A stretch of DNA of 64,000 bases from DASRHT01 sp035293765 (GCA_035293765.1 DATGMF010000065.1:124001-188000); one strand, 5' to 3'. Shown: positions 55,010 to 63,928, counted from the first letter of the stretch. Program-made: numbers and translations. The notes: generated from the sequence alone by a model not told the origin.

Positions 55010-55225
55010 TCCTCATCTATAATCTTGGACCGAACTATCGTACGTTTTTCCTCATGCTTGACACAAGTCCCAAAGCATGGTAGTAATTAGAGGACCCTCA
55101 TTATGGGTCCTGTGTTATTAACCATACAAAGAAAGAAGCTTTCGGGCAAGTCTGTCGGCCAGAATTGGTAACCATCAATGGGTACGCAGGCAAGTGGTGG
55201 CAAGTGCGAAAGGGATAGGGTTTTT

Positions 55226-55459
55226 ATGAAGGGAAAGCCGACGCTATTACAACTCAGGGAAAAGTACGGAGTGGCGACCGTCCCGTTAGCCAGAGCAGCC
55301 AGAGTGGCTCCAGATACCGTCTATTTTATGCTTGTGGGGATACCGGTTGAGCGCGAGGAGGCGGAGAAGGTGCTTCAGGGTTTCAAAAAGTTGACCGGCG
55401 TGGAGTACAAATTGGAAGAGATTACGGTCACTCTAAAATCGGGGATTACTGACACTTGA
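55226..55459 (+). CDS. Small HTH-like protein
   Basis: 77 residues: LREKYGVATVPLARAARVAPDTVYFMLVG resembles a helix-turn-helix of the same type as the divergent neighbour; the C-terminal half is a charged helix and strand. AGGG lies about 6 nt before ATG 55226. Its stop overlaps the -35 box of the methionine leader promoter. Confidence 0.65.
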   Translation: MKGKPTLLQLREKYGVATVPLARAARVAPDTVYFMLVGIPVEREEAEKVLQGFKKLTGVEYKLEEITVTLKSGITDT

Positions 55460-55485
55460 CATTGGTTTCACCACTTGGGTATACT
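55456..55485 (+). promoter_or_regulatory. Sigma-70-type promoter of the methionine operon
   Basis: TTGACA (55456-55461) and TATACT (55480-55485) are 18 bp apart, upstream of the SAM-I riboswitch. The -35 overlaps the stop of the preceding small gene. Confidence 0.7.
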
Positions 55486-55550
55486 TAGCTAAAGTGTGAG
55501 CATGGTTAAAAATGCAATAGCGATTTAACATCTGAATAATACGCAGTCAA

Positions 55551-55670
55551 CTGCTCTCATCAAGAGAGGTGGAGGGAAACGGCCCTTTGAAACCCGGCAA
55601 CCCGTTTGGCAATGTAGCAAGCAGGGTGCCAATTCCGGCGGATTTGCTATTCCGCAAGATGAGGGGAATG
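55551..55670 (+). promoter_or_regulatory. SAM-I (S-box) riboswitch
   Basis: Contains the conserved S-box blocks CTCATCAAGAGAGGTGGAGG, GGCCCTTTGAAACCCGGCAA, GGTGCCAATTCC and GATGAGGGGAATGAGC, with P1 pairing CTCATC (55556-55561) to GATGAG (55658-55663). Binding of SAM should favour the hairpin at 55683-55702 and stop transcription. Confidence 0.93.
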
Positions 55671-55682
55671 AGCAATGTCGCC

Positions 55683-55702
55683 AAACCCCTGCCCAGGGGT
55701 TT
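55683..55702 (+). terminator. SAM-I expression-platform terminator
   Basis: AAACCCCT and AGGGGTTT close a 4-nt loop followed by a T-run, directly after the aptamer. Confidence 0.85.
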
Positions 55703-55750
55703 TTTTGTGGGCTGCGTATTGTGTACATTACAAGTCAAGTAAACAATAAC

Positions 55751-56137
55751 GGTGAAGAGGACGAGTAAGTGCTCAGGACGGCTACAGAGAGTTGACGGGG
55801 ATGAGAAGTCAGCGCCGTTCCAGCATTGAAAATGGCCTCAGAGTTGCAGGTTGAAAGTTTTACTAGTGGATGAGTAGGCCAAGCCGTGTAGCTGCGTTAG
55901 AGGCTAGAGTGTTGACGGGTTGCCATAATGTCTTACTATTGCAGACGACCAACGCCGCTGGCGCTCCCACGATGAATCGGGGAGCTACAGCTCAGGTCGT
56001 CTGAAATGAATAGATTGCCATGCTTCCCTTGTTCCCGCTTCAGCACTCATCAAGGTTGATATCGTGAGGTATCGACAAATCAGGGTGGCACCGCGAAGAC
56101 GTTTACCTCTCGCCCCTGGCGGGTAGAGGTTTTTTTT
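55751..56137 (+). promoter_or_regulatory. T-box leader, methionine-specific
   Basis: Stem I features: GACGAGTA, CAGAGAG, GGGGATGAGAAG distal loop, then a specifier loop TGAAAATGG with the Met codon ATG at 55832-55834, closed by GAGG/CCTC pairing. The T-box AGGGTGGCACCGCG is at 56082-56095, followed by the terminator ACCTCT...AGAGGTTTTTTTT (56105-56137). Uncharged tRNA-Met should stabilise the antiterminator. A palindromic repeat copy lies within the linker. Confidence 0.9.
55942..56003 (-). repeat. Covarying palindromic repeat, copy 4, inside the T-box leader
   Basis: Reverse orientation of the family: CAGACGACC and GGTCGTCTG are exact complements closing a 44-nt interior with CTCCC/GGGAG. 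The flanks match copies 1-3 on the reverse strand. It lies between the Stem I/III region and the T-box sequence, adding length to the linker. Confidence 0.8.
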
Positions 56138-56238
56138 ATTACAGCTCAACCTTCTGTGCGTTACAGAAGAGCGACGGCAGGCAATACGAAGAAGTATGGT
56201 ATCTCATTCTATGTTTGCAGTTAATCAAGGAGGGCGCG

Positions 56239-57378
56239 ATGGCTATGCAGATGGAGTATTTCAGCGGGGTGAAGTCTGATGCTACGAACCGCGTGCTTAC
56301 TTATACCTTTGATCATCTGCCGTTGCAACGTGGTGGTCAGCTTGGCCCCGTCACACTGGCGTACGAGATGTGGGGAACGCTCAATGCCACGGGCGATAAT
56401 GCCATCCTGGTTACACACGCGCTCACAGGGAATTCGCATGCGCATGATCCTGAGCAGCCTGATAATATGAAAGTGGCGTGGTGGAATCCATTGATCGGCC
56501 CGGGCCGTCCTATTGATACGTCACGCTACTTTGTGATCTGCTCGAATGTGCTGGGCAGTTGTTACGGCTCAACCGGCCCGTCTTCGCTCGATCCGCGTAC
56601 GGGGCGCGCCTATGGGATGCGTTTTCCGGTTGTCACAATTCGCGATATGGTGCGTGCGCAGCGCCGGTTGGTTGAGCATCTAGGGGTACGTCAACTGGCG
56701 CTGGTAGCGGGCGGCTCTATCGGGGGGCAGCAGGCGCTGGAATGGGCCGTGAGCTATCCCGAACTGGTGCAAAGGGTTGCGGTGGTCGCGGCTACAGCAG
56801 CATTGACGGCCCAGGCGATAGCGTTCAGCGAAGTTGAACGCCAGGCCATTATGCTGGACCCGCGGTGGATGGGAGGAAACTATGCGCCGGAGCAGGGACC
56901 GGATATGGGCCTGGCGGTGGCGCGTATGTTAGCGATGATTACTTATCAGAGCGAAGAGGCAATGGAACTGCGCTTCGCCCGTAATCCTGCCGCGCGAGCT
57001 GATGTGGCCTCGCCCACTCGCTCTCCTGATCTTGGCGGGCGCTTCGATGTCGAAGGGTACTTATATCACCAGGGAGAGGCATTGGCGCGCCGCTTCGATG
57101 CTAATAGTTATCTCTATATCAGTCGCGCGATGGATCTTTATGATGTAAGTGAAGGCTATGCTTCGCTGGATGATGCATTGCGCCGCATTCGTAGCAAAGC
57201 TCTTTTTATCGGCATCCGCTCGGATTTCCTCTTCCCTGCCGCGCACGTTCGCTGGCTGGCTGATAGGGTACGTTCGCTGGGCGGGGACGCGATCTATACA
57301 GAGTTGGACTCGCCGCATGGTCACGATGCCTTTCTGAAAGAATGGGATCAGATGGCCGCGGCACTTCGTTTGGTGTAA
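56239..57378 (+). CDS. metX: Homoserine O-acetyltransferase
   Basis: 379 residues, alpha/beta-hydrolase fold enzyme that acetylates (or succinylates) homoserine in methionine synthesis. ALTGNSHAHDP, the nucleophile serine in VAGGSIGGQQALEW, and the late acid and histidine (SDFLFPAAHVRWL; DSPHGHDAFLKEW) complete the triad. AAGGAGG lies 5 nt before ATG 56239. It is the first gene of the SAM/T-box-controlled operon. Confidence 0.94.
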   Translation: MAMQMEYFSGVKSDATNRVLTYTFDHLPLQRGGQLGPVTLAYEMWGTLNATGDNAILVTHALTGNSHAHDPEQPDNMKVAWWNPLIGPGRPIDTSRYFVICSNVLGSCYGSTGPSSLDPRTGRAYGMRFPVVTIRDMVRAQRRLVEHLGVRQLALVAGGSIGGQQALEWAVSYPELVQRVAVVAATAALTAQAIAFSEVERQAIMLDPRWMGGNYAPEQGPDMGLAVARMLAMITYQSEEAMELRFARNPAARADVASPTRSPDLGGRFDVEGYLYHQGEALARRFDANSYLYISRAMDLYDVSEGYASLDDALRRIRSKALFIGIRSDFLFPAAHVRWLADRVRSLGGDAIYTELDSPHGHDAFLKEWDQMAAALRLV

Positions 57379-57429
57379 TTGACTGGAGGCTGCTTTATAG
57401 CCAGCCTTTGATTAGGGAGGAAAATTCTT

Positions 57430-58755
57430 ATGGCGCTCAATAGCAATCGTAGTTATGGCTTTGAAACGCTCTCTTTACATGCTGGGCAGGAGACGGCTGA
57501 TAGCGCAACTGGAGCGCGCGCCGTTCCTATCTATCAGACGACATCCTATGTCTTTGATAGCCCGGAGCATGCTGCCAATCTCTTTGCGCTCAAGCAGTTT
57601 GGCAATATCTATACCCGCATTATGAATCCTACTCAGGATGCTTTCGAGCGTCGTATTGCAGCTCTCGAAGGTGGCGTGGGCGCGCTGGCAACTGCTTCAG
57701 GGCAGGCAGCGGAGACGATGGCTATTTTGAATATAGCGGGCGCGGGCGATGAAATTGTTTCGTCGGCCAGCCTCTACGGGGGCACCTACAATCTTTTCCA
57801 TTATACGCTGCCTAAGCTCGGCATTACCGTGCGTTTTGTGGATAGCCGCGATCCCGAAAACTTCCGTCCGGCCATTAACGAGCGCACCAAAGCTATCTAC
57901 GCGGAGACGGTGGGCAATCCTCGCCTGGATATGCTGGATATTCGCGCCGTTGCCGATATTGCTCACGAGCACGGCATACCGCTGATTATCGATAATACCC
58001 TGCCAACTCCCTACCTGGTGCAGCCCTTAAAGCATGGCGCTGATATCGTTGTGCATTCGACCACCAAGTTTATCGGCGGTCATGGCACCGCTATCGGCGG
58101 CGTGATCGTCGATGGGGGCACCTTCGACTGGGCGGCGAGCGGTCGTTTCCCCTCTTTCACCGAACCGGACCCCTCCTATCATGGCTTGCGCTATGTGGAG
58201 GCGCTTGGTCCGCTGGCCTATATCATTAAGGCGCGGGTACAACTGCTGCGCGACCTGGGGGCCGCCACTACACCCTTCAATGCCTGGCTATTCCTCCAGG
58301 GGTTAGAGACGTTGCCGCTGCGGATGGAGCGCCATAGTCAGAATGCGCTGCGCATTGCTCAGTTCCTTGAGAGCCATCCCGCCGTGAGCTGGGTGAGCTA
58401 TCCCGGCCTTGAGAGCCATCCGCAGCATGCTATCGCGAAGCAGTACTGCACGCATGGCTATGGGGCTATTCTCGGCTTTGGCATCAAAGGCGGCCTGGAA
58501 GCAGGCAAGCAACTGATTCGCCATATTGAGCTATTCTCGCACCTGGCGAATGTTGGCGATGCCAAGTCGCTGATCATTCATCCTGCCAGCACTACGCACT
58601 CTCAGTTGACGCCCGATGAACAGCTTGAAACCGGCGTCACCTCCGACTTTATCCGTCTCTCCGTCGGTCTGGAGACGGTAGACGATCTGATTGAGGATCT
58701 GGATCAGGCTCTGAGAGCAGCGGTTGTTGATGCAGGTTCGCCCGTCTCGGCGTAG
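57430..58755 (+). CDS. metY: O-acetylhomoserine sulfhydrylase
   Basis: 441-residue PLP enzyme of the Cys/Met family that uses sulfide and O-acetylhomoserine to form homocysteine. The PLP lysine is in HSTTKFIGGHGTAIGG; TASGQAAETMAIL, YAETVGNPRLDMLD and LGFGIKGGLEAGK are family motifs. 52 bp after metX. Confidence 0.94.
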   Translation: MALNSNRSYGFETLSLHAGQETADSATGARAVPIYQTTSYVFDSPEHAANLFALKQFGNIYTRIMNPTQDAFERRIAALEGGVGALATASGQAAETMAILNIAGAGDEIVSSASLYGGTYNLFHYTLPKLGITVRFVDSRDPENFRPAINERTKAIYAETVGNPRLDMLDIRAVADIAHEHGIPLIIDNTLPTPYLVQPLKHGADIVVHSTTKFIGGHGTAIGGVIVDGGTFDWAASGRFPSFTEPDPSYHGLRYVEALGPLAYIIKARVQLLRDLGAATTPFNAWLFLQGLETLPLRMERHSQNALRIAQFLESHPAVSWVSYPGLESHPQHAIAKQYCTHGYGAILGFGIKGGLEAGKQLIRHIELFSHLANVGDAKSLIIHPASTTHSQLTPDEQLETGVTSDFIRLSVGLETVDDLIEDLDQALRAAVVDAGSPVSA

Positions 58756-58817
58756 CGGGCGTAGGGGGAGGGGCGAGGTAAGCCGCCTCTCCTCTGGAAT
58801 ATTTGGTGAATGGTGTG

Positions 58818-60287
58818 ATGAAACATGCAGTTAGCGTTTTAAAATTCGGAGGTACGTCAGTCGGCAATGCCGAGCGTATCCGTCATGTGGCGGCGGTGAT
58901 CGCGCAAACCCTGAAAGAGCCAGATGTGGCCTTTCCTGTCATTGTGGTTTCGGCGATGGCGGGCGTAACCGATCAGCTCTTAAAAATTGCGCGCTCTGCT
59001 TGCTCTAATGAGCATATGGCCTGTGAGCACGAACTAAAAGGGCTGCGAGGAAAGCACCTGGAAGCTGCCGGCAAGGTGGTACATAACCGCGAGCGCCGGT
59101 CCGAGCTTGTGCATATTATCGAGGAGACTTTGAGTGGCCTGGAACAGGATGTGGTCAGGCTGCGTGTGGCGGCAGAGCAGGAACAGGATGTCTCGCTAGT
59201 AACGGCGGCTGTTGCTGCCTGGGGCGAACGTCTCTCGGTGCTGCTGGTAGCGGCTGCGCTCTGCGATCTTGGAATAGAGGCTGAAGCCGTACGTCGGGAA
59301 GTCATTATTACCGGCCACCCGCATCTCGATCCATCCTCTACTTTCGGCATCGTTACCGGCGCTGATCCTCTGCCCATAGAGACGCGCGCCAATGCCCATG
59401 AGTTGGTGGAACCGCTGGTGGAGCGCGCTATCGTACCGGTAGTGGCAGGCTTCATTGGTCGCACGCCCGATGGCTTTGTCACCACGCTGGGGCGCAACGG
59501 CTCGGATTATTCCGCGACGGTCATCGGAGCTGCCCTGGATTGCGTTGAAGTGACCATCTATACGGATGTTGATGGCGTTTTGACGGCTGATCCGCGTCAG
59601 GTTGCCAATGCCCGCCTGCTGGCGCGCCTCTCTTATGCGGAGGCGGCACGTCTGTCCTGGTTTGGCGCGAAGGTCTTGCACCCTCGCACCCTGATACCAA
59701 TCGCGCCGCGCAATATTCCCGTCCGTGTGCGTAACACCTTCCGCCCCCATATTCGTGGAACGGTAATTGGACCTGTGGGGGAGGCGCAGAGCGGGGCCGG
59801 AGCAATAACTGTGCGGCGTAAACTGGCCCTGATTACCGTAGAGAGTGCGGATATGTTCGGCGCTCCTGAGAACGCAGGTCAGGTCTTTGCGCTTGCTGCG
59901 CGCGCCGGTGCGGCTCCGGTGGCTATCTGCTCCTCGTCTGGTCACCATCTTTCGTTTATCGTTGAAGAGCGGATGGTTGAATCGGTAACTGCGCTGTTAC
60001 AGCACGATATGGGCGCCTGGGTTGTGCGGACGCGTCGGGACCTGGCAGTTTGCGCCTGCATTGGTTCCGGTTTTACGGTTGATACGATGAGCCCTGCCCG
60101 TGCTACAAGCGCGCTGGCGCGTGAGCGCATTCCCATTATAACGCAGGGAGCATCAGAGCAGGGGATCATACTGGTGGTAGAAGATCGTGATAGCGAGCGC
60201 GCTTTGCGCAGCCTGCACCGCGACCTGATTGCGCCGGTAATTCCTCTGATCCGTCATCCTGTGCATGAGAAGAGACGTGAAGCTTAA
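58818..60287 (+). CDS. lysC: Aspartate kinase
   Basis: 490 residues, phosphorylates aspartate for the Met/Thr/Lys branch. The N-terminal KFGGTSVGNAERI and the RNGSDYSATVI core are the amino-acid-kinase motifs, followed by two ACT-like regulatory domains (about 330-490). ATG 58818 is preferred over the TTG 58803. It sits between metY and asd; a monofunctional kinase without homoserine dehydrogenase. Confidence 0.92.
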   Translation: MKHAVSVLKFGGTSVGNAERIRHVAAVIAQTLKEPDVAFPVIVVSAMAGVTDQLLKIARSACSNEHMACEHELKGLRGKHLEAAGKVVHNRERRSELVHIIEETLSGLEQDVVRLRVAAEQEQDVSLVTAAVAAWGERLSVLLVAAALCDLGIEAEAVRREVIITGHPHLDPSSTFGIVTGADPLPIETRANAHELVEPLVERAIVPVVAGFIGRTPDGFVTTLGRNGSDYSATVIGAALDCVEVTIYTDVDGVLTADPRQVANARLLARLSYAEAARLSWFGAKVLHPRTLIPIAPRNIPVRVRNTFRPHIRGTVIGPVGEAQSGAGAITVRRKLALITVESADMFGAPENAGQVFALAARAGAAPVAICSSSGHHLSFIVEERMVESVTALLQHDMGAWVVRTRRDLAVCACIGSGFTVDTMSPARATSALARERIPIITQGASEQGIILVVEDRDSERALRSLHRDLIAPVIPLIRHPVHEKRREA

Positions 60288-60304
60288 AGGGAAGGGGAAT
60301 GAAT

Positions 60305-61372
60305 ATGCACTCACAGACGAAGATACCCGTCGCCGTTCTTGGCGCTACCGGCATGGTTGGTCAGCGTTTTATCGAGTTATTGCAGGGGCATCCCTGGTTT
60401 GAACTGGTAGCGCTGGCTGCTTCAGAGCAGCATGGCGGTCGCGCTTATGCCGAGGCTACGCGCTGGCGGCTCTCTGGTGAGATGCCCGCTGCGGTAGCCG
60501 CCATGCCTGTGCTCTCCTGTCGGCCTGAAGTCATATCCGGCGTAAAAATAGCTTTTTCAGCCCTGCCAGCCGAAATTGCAGGCGAGGTTGAGCTGGCATT
60601 CGCTCAGAGTGGTGTTGCCGTCTTCAGTAACGCCAAGAATTATCGCATGGCGCCCGATGTTCCCTTGCTCATTCCAGAGGTTAACGTCGAGCATATCGCG
60701 GCTATCGTGCAGCAACGCAAGCGACGAGGCTGGTCCGGCTTTATCGTGACCAATGCCAATTGTTCCGCGACCCCGCTGGTGATGGCGCTCAAGCCATTGC
60801 AACAGGCATTTGGGGTGCGCAAAGTGCTGGTGACAACCTTCCAGGCGATATCGGGTGCAGGCTATCCCGGCCTGCCCTCGTACGACATTCTAGATAATGT
60901 CATCCCTTATATTGGGGGAGAAGAGGAGAAGGTTGAGACGGAGACGCTCAAGATGCTGGGTGAGTGGCGGGAGGGCCAGGGCTTTATCGACGCGCCAATG
61001 GTTGTTAGCGCCCACTGCAACCGTGTCGCTGCCCGCGAAGGCCATCTGGAGTGTGCCAGCATTGAACTGGAGCGCGAAGCCAGCCCTGAGGAGATCATCG
61101 CCGTGTGGGAAAGCTACACGCCTGAGCCGCAGCAGCTTAAACTGCCGAGCGCGCCCGAACATGCGCTACAGTATCGCCGTGAAATAGATCGTCCTCAGAC
61201 ATTACGCGACCGCGATGCCGGTCAGGGCATGACTGTCTCGCTCGGTCGCTTGCGTCATTGCCCCATTCTGGGTTACAAGTTTGTCATGCTAGGGCATAAT
61301 ACCATCAGAGGGGCGGCTGGGGGATCGGTGCTGAATGCGGAGTTGTGTGTGAGTAAAGGGATGATACGCTAA
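60305..61372 (+). CDS. asd: Aspartate-semialdehyde dehydrogenase
   Basis: About 355 residues. NADP-binding VAVLGATGMVGQRFIELL, the catalytic cysteine in NANCSATPL, and histidine/arginine context in SAHCNRVAAREGHL are present. GGGAAGGGG precedes ATG 60305; ATG 60299 is too close to the site. It completes the aspartate-to-homocysteine operon segment, apart from homoserine dehydrogenase, which is not in this window. It converges with the PIN gene, 4 bp between stops. Confidence 0.93.
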   Translation: MHSQTKIPVAVLGATGMVGQRFIELLQGHPWFELVALAASEQHGGRAYAEATRWRLSGEMPAAVAAMPVLSCRPEVISGVKIAFSALPAEIAGEVELAFAQSGVAVFSNAKNYRMAPDVPLLIPEVNVEHIAAIVQQRKRRGWSGFIVTNANCSATPLVMALKPLQQAFGVRKVLVTTFQAISGAGYPGLPSYDILDNVIPYIGGEEEKVETETLKMLGEWREGQGFIDAPMVVSAHCNRVAAREGHLECASIELEREASPEEIIAVWESYTPEPQQLKLPSAPEHALQYRREIDRPQTLRDRDAGQGMTVSLGRLRHCPILGYKFVMLGHNTIRGAAGGSVLNAELCVSKGMIR

Positions 61373-61376
61373 TTCC

Positions 61377-61877
61377 TTACTCATTGCACCATGCTCTAAA
61401 GCGTTTATGGCACTCGTCTTCTGGTAAACGACTTCCTTGCAGGCGCATCAGTTGTAATGCAATTATCGCGCGAGCGGACTCAATTATTGTTAGCCTGATC
61501 ATCTCGTCTAAAACCCAGAGCGTGCCATGAAATGGTATCTCATGAGCTTGTGCGAGTTTGCGCAGGCTAGCATCATTTGTCAGTAATATAGCTTTGATTT
61601 CTTTTGCAGTTACAAGGGCAAAGATATCATTAACAGATGGTTGTCGATATTGCGCCCTTAGCTGCAATACTTCGAGAATCTGGCTGCCTGCAAGCTGGCT
61701 TTGTTGTAGGCCAAGCTTTAGTAATGACTGTCCGTCAGGCTCATGCAGTTCGGCAATAATTGCATCGGGTGCAAAAAAACTATAAGGTAGTTGAAAAAAC
61801 TCGTTCAAAAGCCTGGCAATATGTAAATCTATGAGGATGCTTGTATCAACCACACATCTCAAATGGTACTCCGCCAT
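61377..61877 (-). CDS. PIN-domain protein (DUF3368-like)
   Basis: 166 residues, PIN-like RNase fold: CVVDTSILIDL at the start supplies the first aspartate, IIAELHEPDG a glutamate, NDIFALVTAKE and LLTNDASLRKLA the remaining acidic residues. Members act as toxins or regulated RNases. Translation overlaps the upstream XRE-ImmA gene by 32 bp, with GGAG in the overlap; co-expression and likely functional pairing. No extra domain is seen. Confidence 0.82.
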   Translation of the reverse strand: MAEYHLRCVVDTSILIDLHIARLLNEFFQLPYSFFAPDAIIAELHEPDGQSLLKLGLQQSQLAGSQILEVLQLRAQYRQPSVNDIFALVTAKEIKAILLTNDASLRKLAQAHEIPFHGTLWVLDEMIRLTIIESARAIIALQLMRLQGSRLPEDECHKRFRAWCNE

Positions 61878-62904
61878 GCCGCTCCACTTCTCCCCCCAAA
61901 AATTGAGCTATCGGCACGCCCAACAATTCGGAGGCGCGTGCCTGTGAGATGATCCCTTCGCATAGTGCATGCATTACCAGCCGCTCGAAACGCTGTGGTC
62001 GCTCAGAGAGCATCGTGTCGCCCGGTTCCTCACGATGCCACCCCCTCTGGTGGAACTGCTGAAGCATCTGCGCGGCCATATCTTCAGAAAGAATTGTTAA
62101 ATCTTTAGCGCGATAAATCCAGGCTTGCATACTTAAACCGTACTTATGTTTGAGGATGTGCAATTCATAGAGGCTGATTGTGCGACGTTTCGTTCCCAAT
62201 TCAAGTTCGACGGCTGGTTGTGGTGCAAGAAAAGCTCCAGCAAAACGCTGAGCTGCCTTTGCTGGATCGATATTCTGCGCAGGTTCTAACAACAAATGCC
62301 CAAGCTCATAGGCCAGGCAAAAACGCTGTTGATCACCAGGCATATCTTGTCGTAGTACTATTACCGGTATGTCTCCGTTTGCCCACAAGGTAAGGGCATC
62401 GAAGGCTGGATGCCCTTCGATCAATCCTACTTTGATTCCCTGCTCCTCGCAAATTTCCATTAGTCCCTCAATAGGACCAAGACCGAGATGCCATCGCTCT
62501 CGCAGAGCAAGGGCGACATTCTCGATATCAGCCAGCTTTTCAATACCTTGTTTGGGGGGTAATTTGAGATCTGGAACTTTATTTAGCAAACTCTCAATAT
62601 CTATGTAGCGTTCGAGCCAGTCCTGGACATGTTCAAGGATGCTGGCCTCCTCTCCAAAGGGTAACCATGTGCGGTGTCGATAGATAGGAGTGGAAAGTGT
62701 CACTGTAGTCGGGCGGAAAAAGTACTCAATTTTAACCCCTAAAGCGTTGGAAAGGCGTAGCAGCACTGATGAACTGGGAATATCCATCTCCCGTTCATAT
62801 TTTGAGATAGCCATAGGGCTCACATTAGCGGCATATGCCAGTTCACGCTGGCTTTTTCCTGCTATCATGCGTGCTCCCCGAATGCGTTCTCCAATACTCA
62901 TCAT
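61846..62904 (-). CDS. XRE regulator fused to an ImmA/IrrE-type peptidase domain with degenerate zinc site
   Basis: 352 residues. N-terminal XRE helix-turn-helix (IRGARMIAGKSQRELAYAANVSPMAISKYEREM, about 8-40) is followed by a ~200-residue ImmA/IrrE metallopeptidase-like domain. The expected HExxH is YELGH at 199-203, so the first zinc histidine is tyrosine; activity is doubtful unless compensated. Such proteins usually repress and are relieved by proteolysis. A 12-bp perfect inverted repeat (62912-62923, 62946-62957) lies 7 bp before the start and is a probable autoregulatory operator. The gene overlaps the PIN gene. Confidence 0.85.
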   Translation of the reverse strand: MMSIGERIRGARMIAGKSQRELAYAANVSPMAISKYEREMDIPSSSVLLRLSNALGVKIEYFFRPTTVTLSTPIYRHRTWLPFGEEASILEHVQDWLERYIDIESLLNKVPDLKLPPKQGIEKLADIENVALALRERWHLGLGPIEGLMEICEEQGIKVGLIEGHPAFDALTLWANGDIPVIVLRQDMPGDQQRFCLAYELGHLLLEPAQNIDPAKAAQRFAGAFLAPQPAVELELGTKRRTISLYELHILKHKYGLSMQAWIYRAKDLTILSEDMAAQMLQQFHQRGWHREEPGDTMLSERPQRFERLVMHALCEGIISQARASELLGVPIAQFLGGEVERHGGVPFEMCG

Positions 62905-62911
62905 TTGCCCC

Positions 62912-62957
62912 CTTCGGTTTACATTTTATCATATATTTGTGAATTTGTAAACCGAAG
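62912..62957. promoter_or_regulatory. 12-bp perfect inverted repeat operator
   Basis: CTTCGGTTTACA and TGTAAACCGAAG are exact complements with a 22-bp spacer, immediately upstream of the XRE-ImmA start. This fits a dimeric HTH operator overlapping the promoter. Confidence 0.7.
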
Positions 62958-62995
62958 ATCATCTAAAAATCGCCAGAAAAATTCGATCTCATGTG

Positions 62996-63925
62996 CTATT
63001 TTGCTATTTCCTGTTCCTTACCATGCCATGCAAACTTGCGCCTTCCCCTCCCTGTTCCGTTGCTGATCTTGACAAACTTATGGAACTCGCACAGGCAGTT
63101 CTGGATATTTGCCAATGAGATATTTAGCGGCTTGCCGACTTGATCTTGCAGATAGGGGAAAGCCAGGCCCAGACGCTCGAACTCTTCGTGCTGATGAGCG
63201 TGCAGCCAGCGCATGACCTCCAGAGGATGAGCGCACTCACCGGTTGAAAGCAGCAGGGCGATGCCGCGTCTGGCTCCCGGTCCCGCACTGGCCCAATCGT
63301 CTTGGGAGTATGGTAGCAAGGGAGCGTTGTGATAGATTCGTAAAGGATAAAGCAGATCGACGAGCACCTGGTAAGCCAGGAAATTCCCGATGCCATAGAT
63401 CGATTGTAATACTCCGTGTACTGCGGCTGCGCTCTGGCCGCGTTCAATACGGGCGTAGAGATCGCTAAAATCGCGGTGGAGTAGCGTAAACAGGCGCGCG
63501 ATATTCTCTATCTTGTCTTGCGAACCCATTTGTGTGTAGGCGCTGACCATATATGCAGCGGTAAATGGCGCAACGCCCTTGACGTCACGTAAATGCTTGA
63601 GATCGCGTCCCAGAGTAGTGGGATTGAAAGTGGCAAGGTATTGAAAGCCGAGTGTGGCATGGGTTTCCGCGCGTCCGATGAGACGATAGAGCAGGGTATT
63701 GAAGATTTTATCGGGTTTGGGGGCGTCACGCTCTAATATGTGCGTGATAACGTATTGTGTGCCGGGGTCGAGCTCGCGGTAGACGTTGGTGAATCTCTCC
63801 TGTTGTAATACCGGGTGCGTGGTCCAGGGATAGGGTAGGCCCTGAACCACACGTTTATGCCAGATCGTCTGGCGTTCGCAGACAAACCACCAGAACGATT
63901 CCAGGCGGCTTTGTTGAAACTCCAT
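62996..63925 (-). CDS. Helical DNA-glycosylase-like protein of the alpha-glutamyl/putrescinyl-thymine pyrophosphorylase / 5-hmdU kinase helical family
   Basis: 309 residues. FWWFVCERQTIWHKRVV, LPYPWTTHPVLQQERFTNVYRELDP and a later VHGVLQSIYGIGNFLAYQVLVDLLY (helix-hairpin-helix-like) match the helical family linked to phage thymine hypermodification, where PWTxDPIL is usual; here a histidine replaces the aspartate. In known contexts it acts with DNA-base modification enzymes. It begins 3 bp after the end of an S53-like gene, so it may be translationally coupled. No modification partners are visible in the window, so the function is uncertain. Confidence 0.6.
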   Translation of the reverse strand: MEFQQSRLESFWWFVCERQTIWHKRVVQGLPYPWTTHPVLQQERFTNVYRELDPGTQYVITHILERDAPKPDKIFNTLLYRLIGRAETHATLGFQYLATFNPTTLGRDLKHLRDVKGVAPFTAAYMVSAYTQMGSQDKIENIARLFTLLHRDFSDLYARIERGQSAAAVHGVLQSIYGIGNFLAYQVLVDLLYPLRIYHNAPLLPYSQDDWASAGPGARRGIALLLSTGECAHPLEVMRWLHAHQHEEFERLGLAFPYLQDQVGKPLNISLANIQNCLCEFHKFVKISNGTGRGRRKFAWHGKEQEIAK

Positions 63926-63928
63926 AGG

